Shown: positions 25,898 to 34,357, numbered from the stretch's first letter. The stretch: DNA of 47,870 nucleotides from Lachnospiraceae bacterium (GCA_016287095.1 JAEEVK010000012.1:1-47870), one strand, 5' to 3'. Program-made: numbers and translations. Notes: a model not told the origin generated them from the letters alone.

Positions 25898-27219
25898 GAA
25901 TGTATGATTTGATATTAAAAAAGAAATATGGCGGAAAGATGACCAAGGAAGAGATCGACTATATAGTGCAGGGGTATACTAAGGGGGAGATACCCGACTA
26001 TCAGATGTCGGCTTTCCTGATGGCTGTATGTCTTAAAGGCATGGATATGGAGGAGACCACAAACCTTACACTGTCCATGCGTGACTCAGGAGAAACATTG
26101 GACCTTTCAAAGATACATGGTATAAAGGTCGATAAGCACAGCACGGGTGGTGTAGGAGATAAGACATCTCTGTGCCTGAGCGCTATGGTAGCAGCATGCG
26201 GAGTGCCCGTTGCAAAGATGTCCGGCAGAGGACTTGGTCATACAGGCGGTACCATAGATAAACTGGAAAGTATAAAGGGCTTTTCAACATCCATCAGTGG
26301 TGAACAATTCTTTGAAAATGTAAACCGTATAAAACTTGCTATCATGGGACAGACGGCAGACTTGGCTCCGGCGGACAAAAAGATATATGCTCTCCGTGAT
26401 GTAACAGGTACGGTGGATTGCATACCGCTCATCGCCAGCAGTATCATGAGTAAAAAGCTTGCCAGCGGAGCAGATGCCATAGTATTGGATGTAAAGACAG
26501 GCTCCGGAGCATTTATGAAAACTCTGGATGATGCAGTTGCGCTTGCGGACGCTATGGTGAAAATAGGTACTATGGCAGGAAAGCATACATCTGCTGTTAT
26601 CACTAACATGGATCAGCCACTGGGTCTTGCTGTAGGAAACTCACTCGAGGTCATCGAGGCTATAAACCTGCTTAAAGGAAAAGGACCTAAGGACCTGCTA
26701 GAAGACTGTATGGCACTGGGCTGCCTGATGATGATAGGCGGAGGTGCTGCAAAGGATCATGACGAAGCAGAAAAGATGCTCCTGGCAACCATAGATGATG
26801 GCTCAGCATTAAAGAAATTCGCCGAATTCATAGAAGCACAGGGCGGAGATCCTGATTACGTCTATGATAATGACAAGTTTGAAAAGGCTAAGTATGTGGA
26901 GCCGGTACTTGCTCCTAAGAGCGGATATGTAAGTCATATCCAAACTGACGATATTGGCATGTGTTCCCTAATACTCGGAGGCGGTCGTGAAACAAAGGAA
27001 AGTGTCATCGACTTAAGCGTCGGCCTTATATTAAATAAGAAGCTGGGTGACAAAGTAGAGCAGGGCGAACCACTTGCATATATTCATTCCAACGATCAAG
27101 CAAAGACAAAACTCGCCATCGAGAGATTCTTAAACGCATATACTATATCTGACAAATATGATGGTGAAGTGAAGACTATTTTCGCGAAAGTAACCTCGGA
27201 AGGTACAATTTATTATTGA
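25894..27219 (+). CDS. pdp: Pyrimidine-nucleoside phosphorylase
   Basis: 441-residue dimeric enzyme that cleaves uridine, thymidine or deoxyuridine with phosphate in nucleoside salvage. Hallmarks are KKYGGKMTKEEIDYI at the start, VDKHSTGGVGDKTSL (phosphate-binding loop), KMSGRGLGHTGGTIDKLE, and DVKTGSGAFMKT. The C-terminal domain is complete, with ending residues KVTSEGTIYY. Full length and Gram-positive features favour Pdp over the stricter thymidine phosphorylase DeoA. It overlaps miaB by four bases (ATGA) and is probably translated by coupling, with GGGGAGAGG inside miaB as the ribosome site. No deoxyribose-phosphate aldolase or cytidine deaminase is adjacent. Confidence 0.95.
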   Translation: MRMYDLILKKKYGGKMTKEEIDYIVQGYTKGEIPDYQMSAFLMAVCLKGMDMEETTNLTLSMRDSGETLDLSKIHGIKVDKHSTGGVGDKTSLCLSAMVAACGVPVAKMSGRGLGHTGGTIDKLESIKGFSTSISGEQFFENVNRIKLAIMGQTADLAPADKKIYALRDVTGTVDCIPLIASSIMSKKLASGADAIVLDVKTGSGAFMKTLDDAVALADAMVKIGTMAGKHTSAVITNMDQPLGLAVGNSLEVIEAINLLKGKGPKDLLEDCMALGCLMMIGGGAAKDHDEAEKMLLATIDDGSALKKFAEFIEAQGGDPDYVYDNDKFEKAKYVEPVLAPKSGYVSHIQTDDIGMCSLILGGGRETKESVIDLSVGLILNKKLGDKVEQGEPLAYIHSNDQAKTKLAIERFLNAYTISDKYDGEVKTIFAKVTSEGTIYY

Positions 27220-27229
27220 TAAAAAACAC

Positions 27230-27258
27230 TTGATTTATTCCCGGCGATATAGTATGAT
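27230..27258 (+). promoter_or_regulatory. Promoter of DUF1015 gene
   Basis: TTGATT (27230-27235), a 17-bp spacer and TATGAT (27253-27258), located 11 bases after the pdp stop. The leader would be about 40 nt. Confidence 0.68.
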
Positions 27259-27306
27259 ATCTCTGTTTTTGGGATAATAAAGACATAAATTGAATGGAGG
27301 ATCATC

Positions 27307-28542
27307 ATGGCAATCGTAAAACCGTTTAAGTGCTTAAGACCGGCAGCAGATAAGGCAGCATTGGTTGCAGCACTTCCTTATGATGTTTATAGCAGAGCAG
27401 AAGCAACAGAGGCAATTCAGGGAAATGATTACTCATTCCTTCGTATAGACAGAGCAGAGACTTCACTGCCTGAGTATGTAGATACTTATGATCCTCAGGT
27501 TTATAAGCATGCTAAAAAGCTCTTTGAGGCAAGACAGGCAGACGGAACATTCATCTCAGATGAAGAGCCTTGTTATTACATCTATGAGCTTATCATGAAC
27601 GGAAGACATCAGACAGGTATCGCTGCTTGCTGTTCAATAGATGATTATACAAACAATGTTATTAAGAAGCATGAGAATACCGTAGAAGCCAAGGAGTTTG
27701 ACCGTATCAACCACGTTGATACCTTGAGAGCTCATACAGGCCCTATTTTCCTTGCATACAGAAGTAATGAAGTGATCAGTGAAGTAGTTAACAGGGTAAA
27801 GAGAGGAGATACTCTCTATTCCTTCACTTCCGATGACGGTATATCACATAATGTATGGAAAATATCCGATCCTGAGGATATAAAGACTATTCAGGATGCT
27901 TTTGAACAGATCAACAGCATATATATAGCTGACGGACATCACAGATGCGCATCAGCTGTAAAGGCAGGACTTAAGAGAAGAGATCTTAATCCCGAGTATA
28001 CGGGTGAAGAGGAATTTAACTTCTTCCTCTCAGTACTTTTCCCTGAGGATCAGCTTATGATCATGCCTTATAACAGAGTTGTCTGCGATCTTAATGATCT
28101 GACAGAGGAGGAGCTGCTTGAGAGTATCACAGGATTCTTTATTGTTAGACCTATGAACCATTCGTTTACTCCTACCAGAAAATATACATTTGCTATGTTA
28201 CTTGGCGGAAAGTGGTATGAGCTTGAAGCAAAGGATTTCATTAAGAGAGTAACAGATCCGGTAAAGAGCCTGGATGTTTCAATACTTCAGACCTACCTGC
28301 TGGACCCCGTACTTGGTATCAAGGATCCCAGAAAGGACAAGCGTATCGCATTTATCGGCGGTATCAGAGGTATCAAGGAGCTTGAGAGACGCTGCAAGAG
28401 AGATATGAAGATAGCATTTGCTATGTATCCCACATCCATCCAGGAACTGTTCGCAGTAGCTGATGCAGGCCGTCTGATGCCTCCTAAGTCTACATGGTTT
28501 GAGCCCAAGCTCAGATCCGGACTTTTCATCCACAAATTTTAA
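27307..28542 (+). CDS. DUF1015 family protein
   Basis: 411-residue cytosolic protein, complete across the family: VKPFKCLRPA at the start, ALPYDVYSRAEA, FLRIDRAE, IKKHENTVEAKEFDRINH, the central IADGHHRCASAVKAG and, near the end, FAMYPTSIQELFAVADAG and MPPKSTWFEPKLRSGL. DUF1015 proteins are common in Clostridia, often beside serA/serC, but no serine genes are adjacent here and the function is unknown. The His-rich HENT, GHHR motif could form a metal or phosphate site, which is inference. The ribosome site is TGGAGGATC. It has its own promoter, and the following gene has another, so it is probably monocistronic. Confidence 0.93.
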   Translation: MAIVKPFKCLRPAADKAALVAALPYDVYSRAEATEAIQGNDYSFLRIDRAETSLPEYVDTYDPQVYKHAKKLFEARQADGTFISDEEPCYYIYELIMNGRHQTGIAACCSIDDYTNNVIKKHENTVEAKEFDRINHVDTLRAHTGPIFLAYRSNEVISEVVNRVKRGDTLYSFTSDDGISHNVWKISDPEDIKTIQDAFEQINSIYIADGHHRCASAVKAGLKRRDLNPEYTGEEEFNFFLSVLFPEDQLMIMPYNRVVCDLNDLTEEELLESITGFFIVRPMNHSFTPTRKYTFAMLLGGKWYELEAKDFIKRVTDPVKSLDVSILQTYLLDPVLGIKDPRKDKRIAFIGGIRGIKELERRCKRDMKIAFAMYPTSIQELFAVADAGRLMPPKSTWFEPKLRSGLFIHKF

Positions 28543-28550
28543 AGATTTGC

Positions 28551-28579
28551 TTGTGCTTTTACCCGTTTTGTGCTATCAT
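28551..28579 (+). promoter_or_regulatory. Promoter of toastrack-like membrane protein gene
   Basis: TTGTGC (28551-28556), a 17-bp spacer and an extended -10 (TGC then TATCAT, 28574-28579). It begins just after the DUF1015 stop. Confidence 0.6.
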
Positions 28580-28614
28580 ATTTTTGTTAAAATATATCCT
28601 TTTATGGAGGGGTT

Positions 28615-29205
28615 ATGGGGAAAAGCAAAAGAGAGATCAAAAAAGAATTGAAGAAGGAGATGAAGGGTAAGATGAAGACAAAGCTTAAGGTTAAAGTAAA
28701 GAAAAAGATGAAGAAGATTAAGCTGCTCTTTATTATCCTTTCAACTATCGCCGCTGTTATTGCAGTATGCAAGGCAGTTGAGATGCTCCTCGAAAAGAAA
28801 AACAAGAACAGACCTAAGGATTCATCGCTTGAGCAGTTCTTCTCGCTGTTTGCGGTTACTAAGGATCGTTCTTTGGTAAAGAAGATTACCGGCGGAGTGA
28901 TGGTCAGCAACTACTTCAGCAGACAGACACTTGATTTATCAGGTTGTGAGTTTAATGATGGCAGCTTCATCGCTATCAAGAGTGCTGCAGCATATCTCAA
29001 CGTCATCATCCCTGATAATGTAAATGTTAAGTTTGACTGCATCGATTTGTTCACATATGTTAAGCAGGAGTACGATACAGACGAGTTTGATGAGACACGT
29101 CCTACCGTTTACATCGCACTTAAGAGTGCATTCAGCAGCGTGATCATCACCAAGGCTGAGGCTACATATGCAGAGCCCGAAGAGGACTGTGCAGCAGAGG
29201 CTTAA
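28615..29205 (+). CDS. Lysine-rich membrane protein with LiaF-like C-terminal domain
   Basis: 196 residues. The first 40 are extremely Lys-rich (KKELKKEMKGK, KVKVKKKMKK), then a single membrane segment (about 38-57) and a C-terminal domain with alternating hydrophobic residues: TLDLSGCEFNDGSFIAIKSA, AYLNVIIPDNVNVKFD. This is the pattern of a right-handed beta 'toastrack' domain as in LiaF and related adhesin-like sensor proteins, proposed here by inspection only. It ends with an acidic tail. A strong GGAGGGG site lies three bases before the ATG, and a good promoter is upstream. Function is unknown; envelope sensing or anti-regulator activity would fit the fold. Confidence 0.62.
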   Translation: MGKSKREIKKELKKEMKGKMKTKLKVKVKKKMKKIKLLFIILSTIAAVIAVCKAVEMLLEKKNKNRPKDSSLEQFFSLFAVTKDRSLVKKITGGVMVSNYFSRQTLDLSGCEFNDGSFIAIKSAAAYLNVIIPDNVNVKFDCIDLFTYVKQEYDTDEFDETRPTVYIALKSAFSSVIITKAEATYAEPEEDCAAEA

Positions 29206-29264
29206 AGTCAGAGCTTTTTAGTATAGTATATTGATATTCAGACACGAAGGGTATAGTTAAAGAA

Positions 29265-30773
29265 ATGATAAAGGATTTCTATTATAATATTGTTAATGGT
29301 CTCAATGTAAAGGAAAATCTTCTTTCACTTAAAGAGACCCTTAAAACACCTATTAAGGGCAGCCGCGAGAAGGATGCCCTTCTTTCAATATTAAACGGTG
29401 ATTTTTCAGTGCTTACTGAACTGCTAAAAAACGAGGATCCAAAGATCAGAAAGAATACGGCGATTGTCCTCGGGATACTTGAAGCACCTGAGAATCTGGA
29501 TGCTCTGTATGAGGCTTATACTACGGATATAGTTATGTATAACAAGGCCACATATGTTGAAGCGTTAAGGAAAATCGGATACGAAAAGTATAAGGATGAA
29601 CTGAAGGCTCGCTTTGAGGAGCTTAAGAAGATTCCTGTCGATGATGAGAACAGAAAGCATGTAGTCGATGAGATGAAGCAGCTGGTAAAGATATTTGGCA
29701 ACGGAAAGCTCGTATTTGCCGGATTCGGTCTGGAAAATGAGTGCATCTTTACCACTAACCGCAGTCATAAGGAAGTGACCGGAGACCAGATAAAGAAGCT
29801 GCCCCACAAGGATTTCCCTTCAGGCATTATCTTTAAGACAAAGGCCCTGGAGGACGTGATCCATATCAGGACCTATGACGAGCTGCTCTTTGTACCGGAC
29901 GGAGCAAGGACAGTCAGTGCCGATCCAAAGAAGGCCGCAAAGGAGCTGTTTGATGCCGGCATAAAGGAATATATATTCAGGAGAGTCCTGATAAAGGGCG
30001 AAGAGGCTGAGCAGAGTAGCGGATACAGGGTTAATTTCCGTACAGAGCTGCGTTCAAAGGATAAGCAGAAGGCTGCTGATTTTGCAAAGAAGTTTTCTGA
30101 GGAGCTGGAGCTGCTCACTAACTGGGGACTTTCCAATTCGGTATCGAATTATGATGTGGAGATCAGATTTGTCGAGACCTCATCAGACAAGCTCATAGTA
30201 CTGGTTAAGTTCTGTATCTTAAAGGATGACAGATTTACATACCGCAGGGAAACCATAGCAGCCACCATAAAGCCGTACCTCGCAGCTACCTTGATGCAAC
30301 TGGCTAAGCCCTACCTAAAGGGTAACGCTACCGTACTTGATCCGTTCTGCGGAGTAGGCACCATGATAGCAGAGAGAGAGCTTGCGGTTAATGCCAAGAG
30401 GTACTACGGCATAGATATATTCGGAGAGGCTGTAAAGAAAGCCGAGATCAACTTGAAGTCAGCAGGCGTACTCAAGAAAACCGATCTGATCAACAAGGAT
30501 TTCTTTGAGTTTAAGTCGACACATCTTTTTGACGAGATCATTACTGATATGCCTTTTGTTACAGATCAGAAGTCACTTTTTGATATAGAGAAGATCTATG
30601 AGGCATTCTTTGATAAGGCTGATGAGCTGCTCGACAAAAAAGCTGTTATCATAATGTATTCAAGGAATCCGGAGTTTGTTAAAGAATACTCACATTTGAG
30701 TAATTGTACACTCAAAGAGGATTTCGAGATATCTAAGAAGGATAATAGTCATTTGTTTGTTTTAGCAAGGTAA
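29265..30773 (+). CDS. HEAT-repeat/THUMP-like SAM-dependent RNA methyltransferase
   Basis: 502 residues in three parts. Residues 30-145 form helical HEAT-like repeats (EDPKIRKNTAIVLGILEAPE). Residues 185-310 resemble the N-terminal and THUMP region of UPF0020/Trm14 enzymes, with YRVNFRTELRSKD and a helix ending in YDVEIRF. The methyltransferase domain follows, with motif I VLDPFCGVGTMIAE (357-370), acidic YGIDIF at motif II and the catalytic motif TDMPF at 427-431, resembling the D-x-PF type of Trm14/THUMPD rather than DPPY. Together this suggests a tRNA or rRNA guanosine methyltransferase. Substrate is unknown. The HEAT extension is unusual. AAGGG lies 13 bases before the ATG. It is followed by a 58-aa ORF six bases later. 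Confidence 0.78.
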   Translation: MIKDFYYNIVNGLNVKENLLSLKETLKTPIKGSREKDALLSILNGDFSVLTELLKNEDPKIRKNTAIVLGILEAPENLDALYEAYTTDIVMYNKATYVEALRKIGYEKYKDELKARFEELKKIPVDDENRKHVVDEMKQLVKIFGNGKLVFAGFGLENECIFTTNRSHKEVTGDQIKKLPHKDFPSGIIFKTKALEDVIHIRTYDELLFVPDGARTVSADPKKAAKELFDAGIKEYIFRRVLIKGEEAEQSSGYRVNFRTELRSKDKQKAADFAKKFSEELELLTNWGLSNSVSNYDVEIRFVETSSDKLIVLVKFCILKDDRFTYRRETIAATIKPYLAATLMQLAKPYLKGNATVLDPFCGVGTMIAERELAVNAKRYYGIDIFGEAVKKAEINLKSAGVLKKTDLINKDFFEFKSTHLFDEIITDMPFVTDQKSLFDIEKIYEAFFDKADELLDKKAVIIMYSRNPEFVKEYSHLSNCTLKEDFEISKKDNSHLFVLAR

Positions 30774-30779
30774 AATATT

Positions 30780-30956
30780 ATGAAAAAGGCTAAGATAGTA
30801 CTATTAATATCGCTGTTGATTTTTATCGGGCTGCTTTTGTTCTTTATCTTCACGGCATCGCCGGCTGAAGAGGGGACGGAAAAGCCTGTTTCCAAGCTTG
30901 AAGAGTACCAGAAGGGATTGCAGGAAAATCCGACCGGTACACAAGGACTAGATTGA
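30780..30956 (+). CDS. Small membrane peptide upstream of metallophosphoesterase
   Basis: 58-residue ORF. MKKAKIVLLISLL begins a hydrophobic helix (about 5-25, ending FIFTASPA), followed by an acidic and polar tail (EEGTEKPVSKLEEYQKG). It could be a single-pass peptide facing outward or an exported peptide with a cleaved signal. AAGG is spaced nine bases upstream of ATG. Its TGA overlaps the next ATG (TGATG), so it is translationally coupled to the metallophosphoesterase gene, which supports it being a real gene. I do not recognise a family. Confidence 0.65.
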   Translation: MKKAKIVLLISLLIFIGLLLFFIFTASPAEEGTEKPVSKLEEYQKGLQENPTGTQGLD

Positions 30957-31813
30957 TGAAGGTTTTTATAATTGTTTTTTCCAGCATAGTTATCCTGTTC
31001 TTGATCATGGGACTGATAGAGCTCAAGCTGCTCACTGTGACGGAGTATGAGATAAAGTCTCCGGATATCCCTGAGTCGCTGAAAGGCAAAAAGATAGCTG
31101 TCGTCAGTGATCTCCATGAAGTATATCATGGTAAGGATAATGTGCGGCTACTGGAAAAACTGAAAGAAATAAATGCTGAATATATAGTGGTCCCCGGGGA
31201 TGTGATAAATGGCAGGAGCGAAAAGGAGCTGAAGTACGCCGGACATATCTTGCAGGGTCTGAGTACTTTGGGCGGACAGGTAATCTATACATTCGGTAAC
31301 CATGAGGAAAAGCTCGCTGTAAACCTGAAGGACAGGACAGCATATGAAAAGCTCGTTAAGATGTCTAATGAGTACTCGGTGCTGCTGAACGATGCAAGCT
31401 TTTGTCCGGAGCAGGATGATAAGATGTGCTTTGTGGGACTGAACCTGCCATTGTGGTTATATCACGACCATGATCGCACAGGTATGTTGAAGACAAAAGT
31501 CGGAGATATCATGAAAAAGGATTGTGCTGCAGGAAAATATACCATATTAATAGCACATGACCCCGAGCATTTTGATAATTATGCAGATGCAGGCGTGAAT
31601 CTTTGTATCTGCGGACATCTACATGGCGGTATTGTGAGGATGCCATTCCTCGGCGGTATGGTAACTCCCAGACTTCAGATATTTACCAAGAGGTCCAAGG
31701 GTGTTTTTGAAAAAGGTAAGATGAAAATGGTGATCTCAGGCGGAGTAGGGTGGCACGACTTCCCTATAAGGATATTCAACAGGCCGGAGATAGTGGTGAT
31801 AAGATTTGTGTAA
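30956..31813 (+). CDS. Membrane-anchored YkuE-like metallophosphoesterase
   Basis: 285 residues: an N-terminal membrane anchor (about 3-22), then a calcineurin-like phosphoesterase domain facing the outside. Metal ligands are visible in order: VVSDLHE, VPGDVING, FGNHEEK, LIAHDPEH and CGHLHGG. Related YkuE/YpbG-type enzymes are membrane- or wall-located, Zn or Mn dependent, and cleave phosphodiesters or lipid-linked diphosphates; the true substrate is unknown. The frame opens at a TTG one codon earlier, but the ATG at 30956, which overlaps the stop of the small ORF, is the likely start through coupling. The scpAB genes follow 12 bp later, possibly on the same transcript. Confidence 0.88.
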   Translation: MKVFIIVFSSIVILFLIMGLIELKLLTVTEYEIKSPDIPESLKGKKIAVVSDLHEVYHGKDNVRLLEKLKEINAEYIVVPGDVINGRSEKELKYAGHILQGLSTLGGQVIYTFGNHEEKLAVNLKDRTAYEKLVKMSNEYSVLLNDASFCPEQDDKMCFVGLNLPLWLYHDHDRTGMLKTKVGDIMKKDCAAGKYTILIAHDPEHFDNYADAGVNLCICGHLHGGIVRMPFLGGMVTPRLQIFTKRSKGVFEKGKMKMVISGGVGWHDFPIRIFNRPEIVVIRFV

Positions 31814-31825
31814 AGGCTACATATT

Positions 31826-32608
31826 ATGAGTATATCGGTAAAACTCGATGCATTTGAAGGACCGCTCGATCTGCTCCTTCAACTGATAGAAAAAAACAAA
31901 ATAGATATATACGATATCCCGATAGTCGAGATTACCGACCAGTATATGGAGGTAATATCGGGAATGCCTCAGGAGAAGCTGGAGGAAGTCAGCGAATTCC
32001 TGGTAATGGCGGCATATCTGCTGAAACTGAAATCTGCGACATTACTGCCTAAGGTTGAGGTTGATGAAGAGGGTGAGCCCATCGATATCAGGCAGGAGCT
32101 CGTAGAGAGACTGCTCGAGTATAAGATGTTTAAGTATGCATCATATGAGCTGAAGGACAGGCAGTTTGATGCAGAAAAGCTGATGTTTAAGGTGAAGACC
32201 ATCCCGGATGAGGTGATGGATTATAAGGAAGAGATTGATGTCGGCGCACTGCTTGGAGATGTGAGTCTCAACAAGCTGAATACGATATTTAAGGACCTGG
32301 TAAAGAAGCAGGACGACAGGATAGACCCTGTCAGGAGTAAGTTTGGTAAGATTGAAAAGGAAGAGACCAATCTTTACCAGATCATAGAGGACCTGCAGGT
32401 TTACGGTTTGGCTAACAGACATTTCAGCTTCCGTAAGTACATAGAGAGCCGCAAGTCCAAGATGGAGATCATCGTTTCATTCCTGGCTATACTCGAGCTA
32501 ATAAAGATGGGCCGAGTAAATATCCACCAGGACGGAACATTTGAGGACATCATAATCGACTATCTGGCAGATGATATCGTGGAGCTGGACGAGTTTATGT
32601 CGTCGTGA
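31826..32608 (+). CDS. scpA: Segregation and condensation protein A
   Basis: 260-residue kleisin subunit of the bacterial SMC condensin. The N-terminal signature is KLDAFEGPLDLLLQLIEKNK and IYDIPIVEITDQYMEVI, followed by EFLVMAAYLLKLKSATLLP. The C-terminal winged-helix part, which binds the SMC head, ends at LADDIVELDEF. ScpA bridges the two SMC heads and binds a ScpB dimer through its centre, helping chromosome folding and segregation. The ribosome site AAGG is weak. It lies 28 bp before scpB and forms the expected scpAB pair. Length is normal. Confidence 0.96.
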   Translation: MSISVKLDAFEGPLDLLLQLIEKNKIDIYDIPIVEITDQYMEVISGMPQEKLEEVSEFLVMAAYLLKLKSATLLPKVEVDEEGEPIDIRQELVERLLEYKMFKYASYELKDRQFDAEKLMFKVKTIPDEVMDYKEEIDVGALLGDVSLNKLNTIFKDLVKKQDDRIDPVRSKFGKIEKEETNLYQIIEDLQVYGLANRHFSFRKYIESRKSKMEIIVSFLAILELIKMGRVNIHQDGTFEDIIIDYLADDIVELDEFMSS

Positions 32609-32636
32609 TAACAATTTTTTATTTGGAGTAGTAGAA

Positions 32637-33236
32637 ATGGACAACGAAGAAGTAATGAGGCTTGACCAGGATTTAAAGGACCTGCTGGCAAAAGTAGAAG
32701 CAATCCTTTTTACTATGGGTGAAGCGGTTGAGATAAACAGGATAGCAGAAGCTGTAGGGCATGATGAGGATACGGTCAGAAACTGTATCAGAGCCCTGGC
32801 TGACAGATATAAGGATTCAAGCTTTGGTGTACAGATCATAGAGCTGGACGGATCATTTCAGATGTGTACCAAGCCTGAGATGTATGAGACCATCATAAAG
32901 ATAGCCAAGGTACCGAAAAAGCACATACTGACAGATGTGTTACTTGAGACCTTGTCGATCATAGCATACAAGCAGCCTATTACGAAGGCTGATATAGAGA
33001 TCATCAGAGGAGTAAACTCGGATCACTCTGTAAATAAGCTCCTGGAGTACGGCCTGATAGAAGAACTTGGCCGTAAGAACGCTCCCGGTAAGCCCTGCCT
33101 CTTTGGTACATCGGAGGAGTTTTTGAGACATTTCGGTATATCTTCTATAGAGGAACTGCCTACCATCACACCTGAGAAGATGGAGGAGTTCAAGTCTGAG
33201 GCTGAGGACGAGATGCAGTTGAAACTGGATATTTAA
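32637..33236 (+). CDS. scpB: Segregation and condensation protein B
   Basis: 199-residue winged-helix dimer that stabilises ScpA on SMC. Key family stretches are VEAILFTMGEAVEI near the N-terminus, ETLSIIAYKQPITKADIEIIRGV in the middle (second winged helix) and GRKNAPGKPCLFGTSEEFLRHFG at the end. The frame is open upstream to 32571, but GGAG at 32625-32628 is eight bases before ATG 32637, and this avoids overlap with scpA. The gene ends before the strong rplU promoter. No rsuA or D-Ala-D-Ala carboxypeptidase gene follows, unlike in many Firmicutes. Confidence 0.96.
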   Translation: MDNEEVMRLDQDLKDLLAKVEAILFTMGEAVEINRIAEAVGHDEDTVRNCIRALADRYKDSSFGVQIIELDGSFQMCTKPEMYETIIKIAKVPKKHILTDVLLETLSIIAYKQPITKADIEIIRGVNSDHSVNKLLEYGLIEELGRKNAPGKPCLFGTSEEFLRHFGISSIEELPTITPEKMEEFKSEAEDEMQLKLDI

Positions 33237-33254
33237 AAATATTTAAAAAATTCC

Positions 33255-33284
33255 TTGACAAATGATTTGACTTGATGTTATACT
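33255..33284 (+). promoter_or_regulatory. Promoter of rplU-prp-rpmA operon
   Basis: Perfect TTGACA (33255-33260), an 18-bp spacer and an extended -10 (TGT then TATACT, 33279-33284). Confidence 0.8.
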
Positions 33285-33287
33285 ACA

Positions 33288-33356
33288 CAAGTGTGCCGCA
33301 CAGCGAGGGTAAAGTGACATATGTCCCCCACAGCTGGCGAGAAAATATTAGGAGGA
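33288..33356 (+). ncRNA. Probable L21 leader (autoregulatory ribosomal protein leader)
   Basis: The 5' UTR between the promoter and rplU contains a conserved-looking structured stretch, with GCCGCACAGCGAGGG and CCCCCACAGCTGGCGAG facing each other, and the ribosome site AGGAGG at its end. Firmicutes carry a known L21 leader RNA in this position that is thought to bind excess L21. I assign it by position and GC-rich paired motifs only. Confidence 0.55.
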
Positions 33357-33363
33357 TTCAAAA

Positions 33364-33672
33364 ATGTACGCTATTATTGCTACAGGCGGAAAGCAGTACA
33401 AGGTTGCAGAAGGCGACGTTATCAAGGTAGAGAAGCTTGGTGCAGCTGAAGGCGAGACAGTTAGTTTCGACCAGGTACTTGCAGTAAACAATGGCTCACT
33501 CGTTCTTGGAAATCCTACTGTTAAGGGTGCTAAGGTATCAGCTACAGTAGTAGAAGAAGGCAAGAGCAGAAAAGTAGTTGTTTACAAGTATAAGAGAAAG
33601 TCCGGCTATCATAAGAAGAACGGACACAGACAGCTCTTTACAAAAGTTAAGATTGATTCAATCAATGCTTAA
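33364..33672 (+). CDS. rplU: 50S ribosomal protein L21
   Basis: 102-residue large-subunit protein binding 23S rRNA. It matches the family throughout: MYAIIATGGKQYKVAEGDVI at the start, LGNPTVKGAKVSATVVEEG, then VVYKYKRKSGYHKKNGHRQ. The AGGAGG site lies eight bases upstream of the ATG. It heads the conserved rplU-prp-rpmA operon with its own strong promoter and a probable leader RNA. Nothing is unusual. Confidence 0.98.
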   Translation: MYAIIATGGKQYKVAEGDVIKVEKLGAAEGETVSFDQVLAVNNGSLVLGNPTVKGAKVSATVVEEGKSRKVVVYKYKRKSGYHKKNGHRQLFTKVKIDSINA

Positions 33673-33688
33673 TAGAATCCCGGAATAA

Positions 33689-34009
33689 ATGATAAAGATA
33701 TCCTTTTTATATGACGAAAACGGAATATTAGACGGTTTTGATTTCAAAGGACATGCCGGATATGCTTCGGCAGGTAATGATATTATCTGTGCGGCTGTAT
33801 CGGCGCTGGTCTTTACCACTGTTAATTCTGTAGAGGAGTTGACCGATTGTGCCTTTGAGATCGAAGAAGATGAGAAAAAAGGACACATTTATTTCAGATT
33901 AAAGGACGAATCCAAGGACGATGCTTTACTGTTACTGAAAAGTTTAAAGTTAGGTATCGAGCAGATTCAAAAGACTTACGGTAAAAAGTACATCAGAATA
34001 GAAAATTAG
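33689..34009 (+). CDS. prp: Ribosomal-processing cysteine protease Prp
   Basis: 106-residue cysteine protease that removes the N-terminal extension of ribosomal protein L27 in Firmicutes. The catalytic His lies in FKGHAGYA and the catalytic Cys in DIICAAVSALVFTT, the expected order and spacing. It sits between rplU and rpmA, as in other Firmicutes with cleavable L27, and the matching cleavage motif is present in the downstream L27. The ribosome site is weak (GGAATAA). Failure to cleave L27 blocks translation in Staphylococcus, so the gene is probably essential here, which is inference. Confidence 0.95.
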   Translation: MIKISFLYDENGILDGFDFKGHAGYASAGNDIICAAVSALVFTTVNSVEELTDCAFEIEEDEKKGHIYFRLKDESKDDALLLLKSLKLGIEQIQKTYGKKYIRIEN

Positions 34010-34021
34010 GAGGTGTAAGAC

Positions 34022-34306
34022 ATGTTAAAGATGAACCTTCAGTTCTTCGCTCATAAAAAGGGTGTTGGTTCTACCAAGAACGGTAGAGATTCCGAGTCCA
34101 AGAGATTAGGAGCTAAGCGTGCTGACGGACAGTTTGTAAAGGCTGGAAACATCCTTTATAAGCAGCGCGGAACAAGAATTCATCCCGGTGTTAATGTTGG
34201 ACGTGGCGGTGACGATACATTATTTGCACTTGTTGACGGAACATTAAGATTCGAGAGAAAGGGCAGAGATAAAAAGCAGGCAAGCGTTTATCCTGTTGCT
34301 GAATAA
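34022..34306 (+). CDS. rpmA: 50S ribosomal protein L27 with cleavable N-terminal extension
   Basis: 94 residues. The first residues [14 protein letters not shown] contain the Prp site (cleavage after FF), so mature L27 begins [15 protein letters not shown]. Mature N-terminal residues reach the peptidyl transferase centre. The rest, [20 protein letters not shown] and [17 protein letters not shown], is typical. AGGAGGTG lies seven bases before the ATG. A terminator follows, separating it from obg. Confidence 0.98.
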   Translation: MLKMNLQFFAHKKGVGSTKNGRDSESKRLGAKRADGQFVKAGNILYKQRGTRIHPGVNVGRGGDDTLFALVDGTLRFERKGRDKKQASVYPVAE

Positions 34307-34317
34307 TTGGTGATTAA

Positions 34318-34346
34318 GGGCTGTCGCTTAGCGACGGCCTTTTTTT
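34318..34346 (+). terminator. Rho-independent terminator after rpmA
   Basis: GGGCTGTCGC / GCGACGGCC forms a 9-bp stem with one G-U pair and a TTA loop, followed by seven T. It ends 11 bases before obg, so some read-through may feed obg. Confidence 0.88.
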
Positions 34347-34357
34347 AGGAGATTTTT

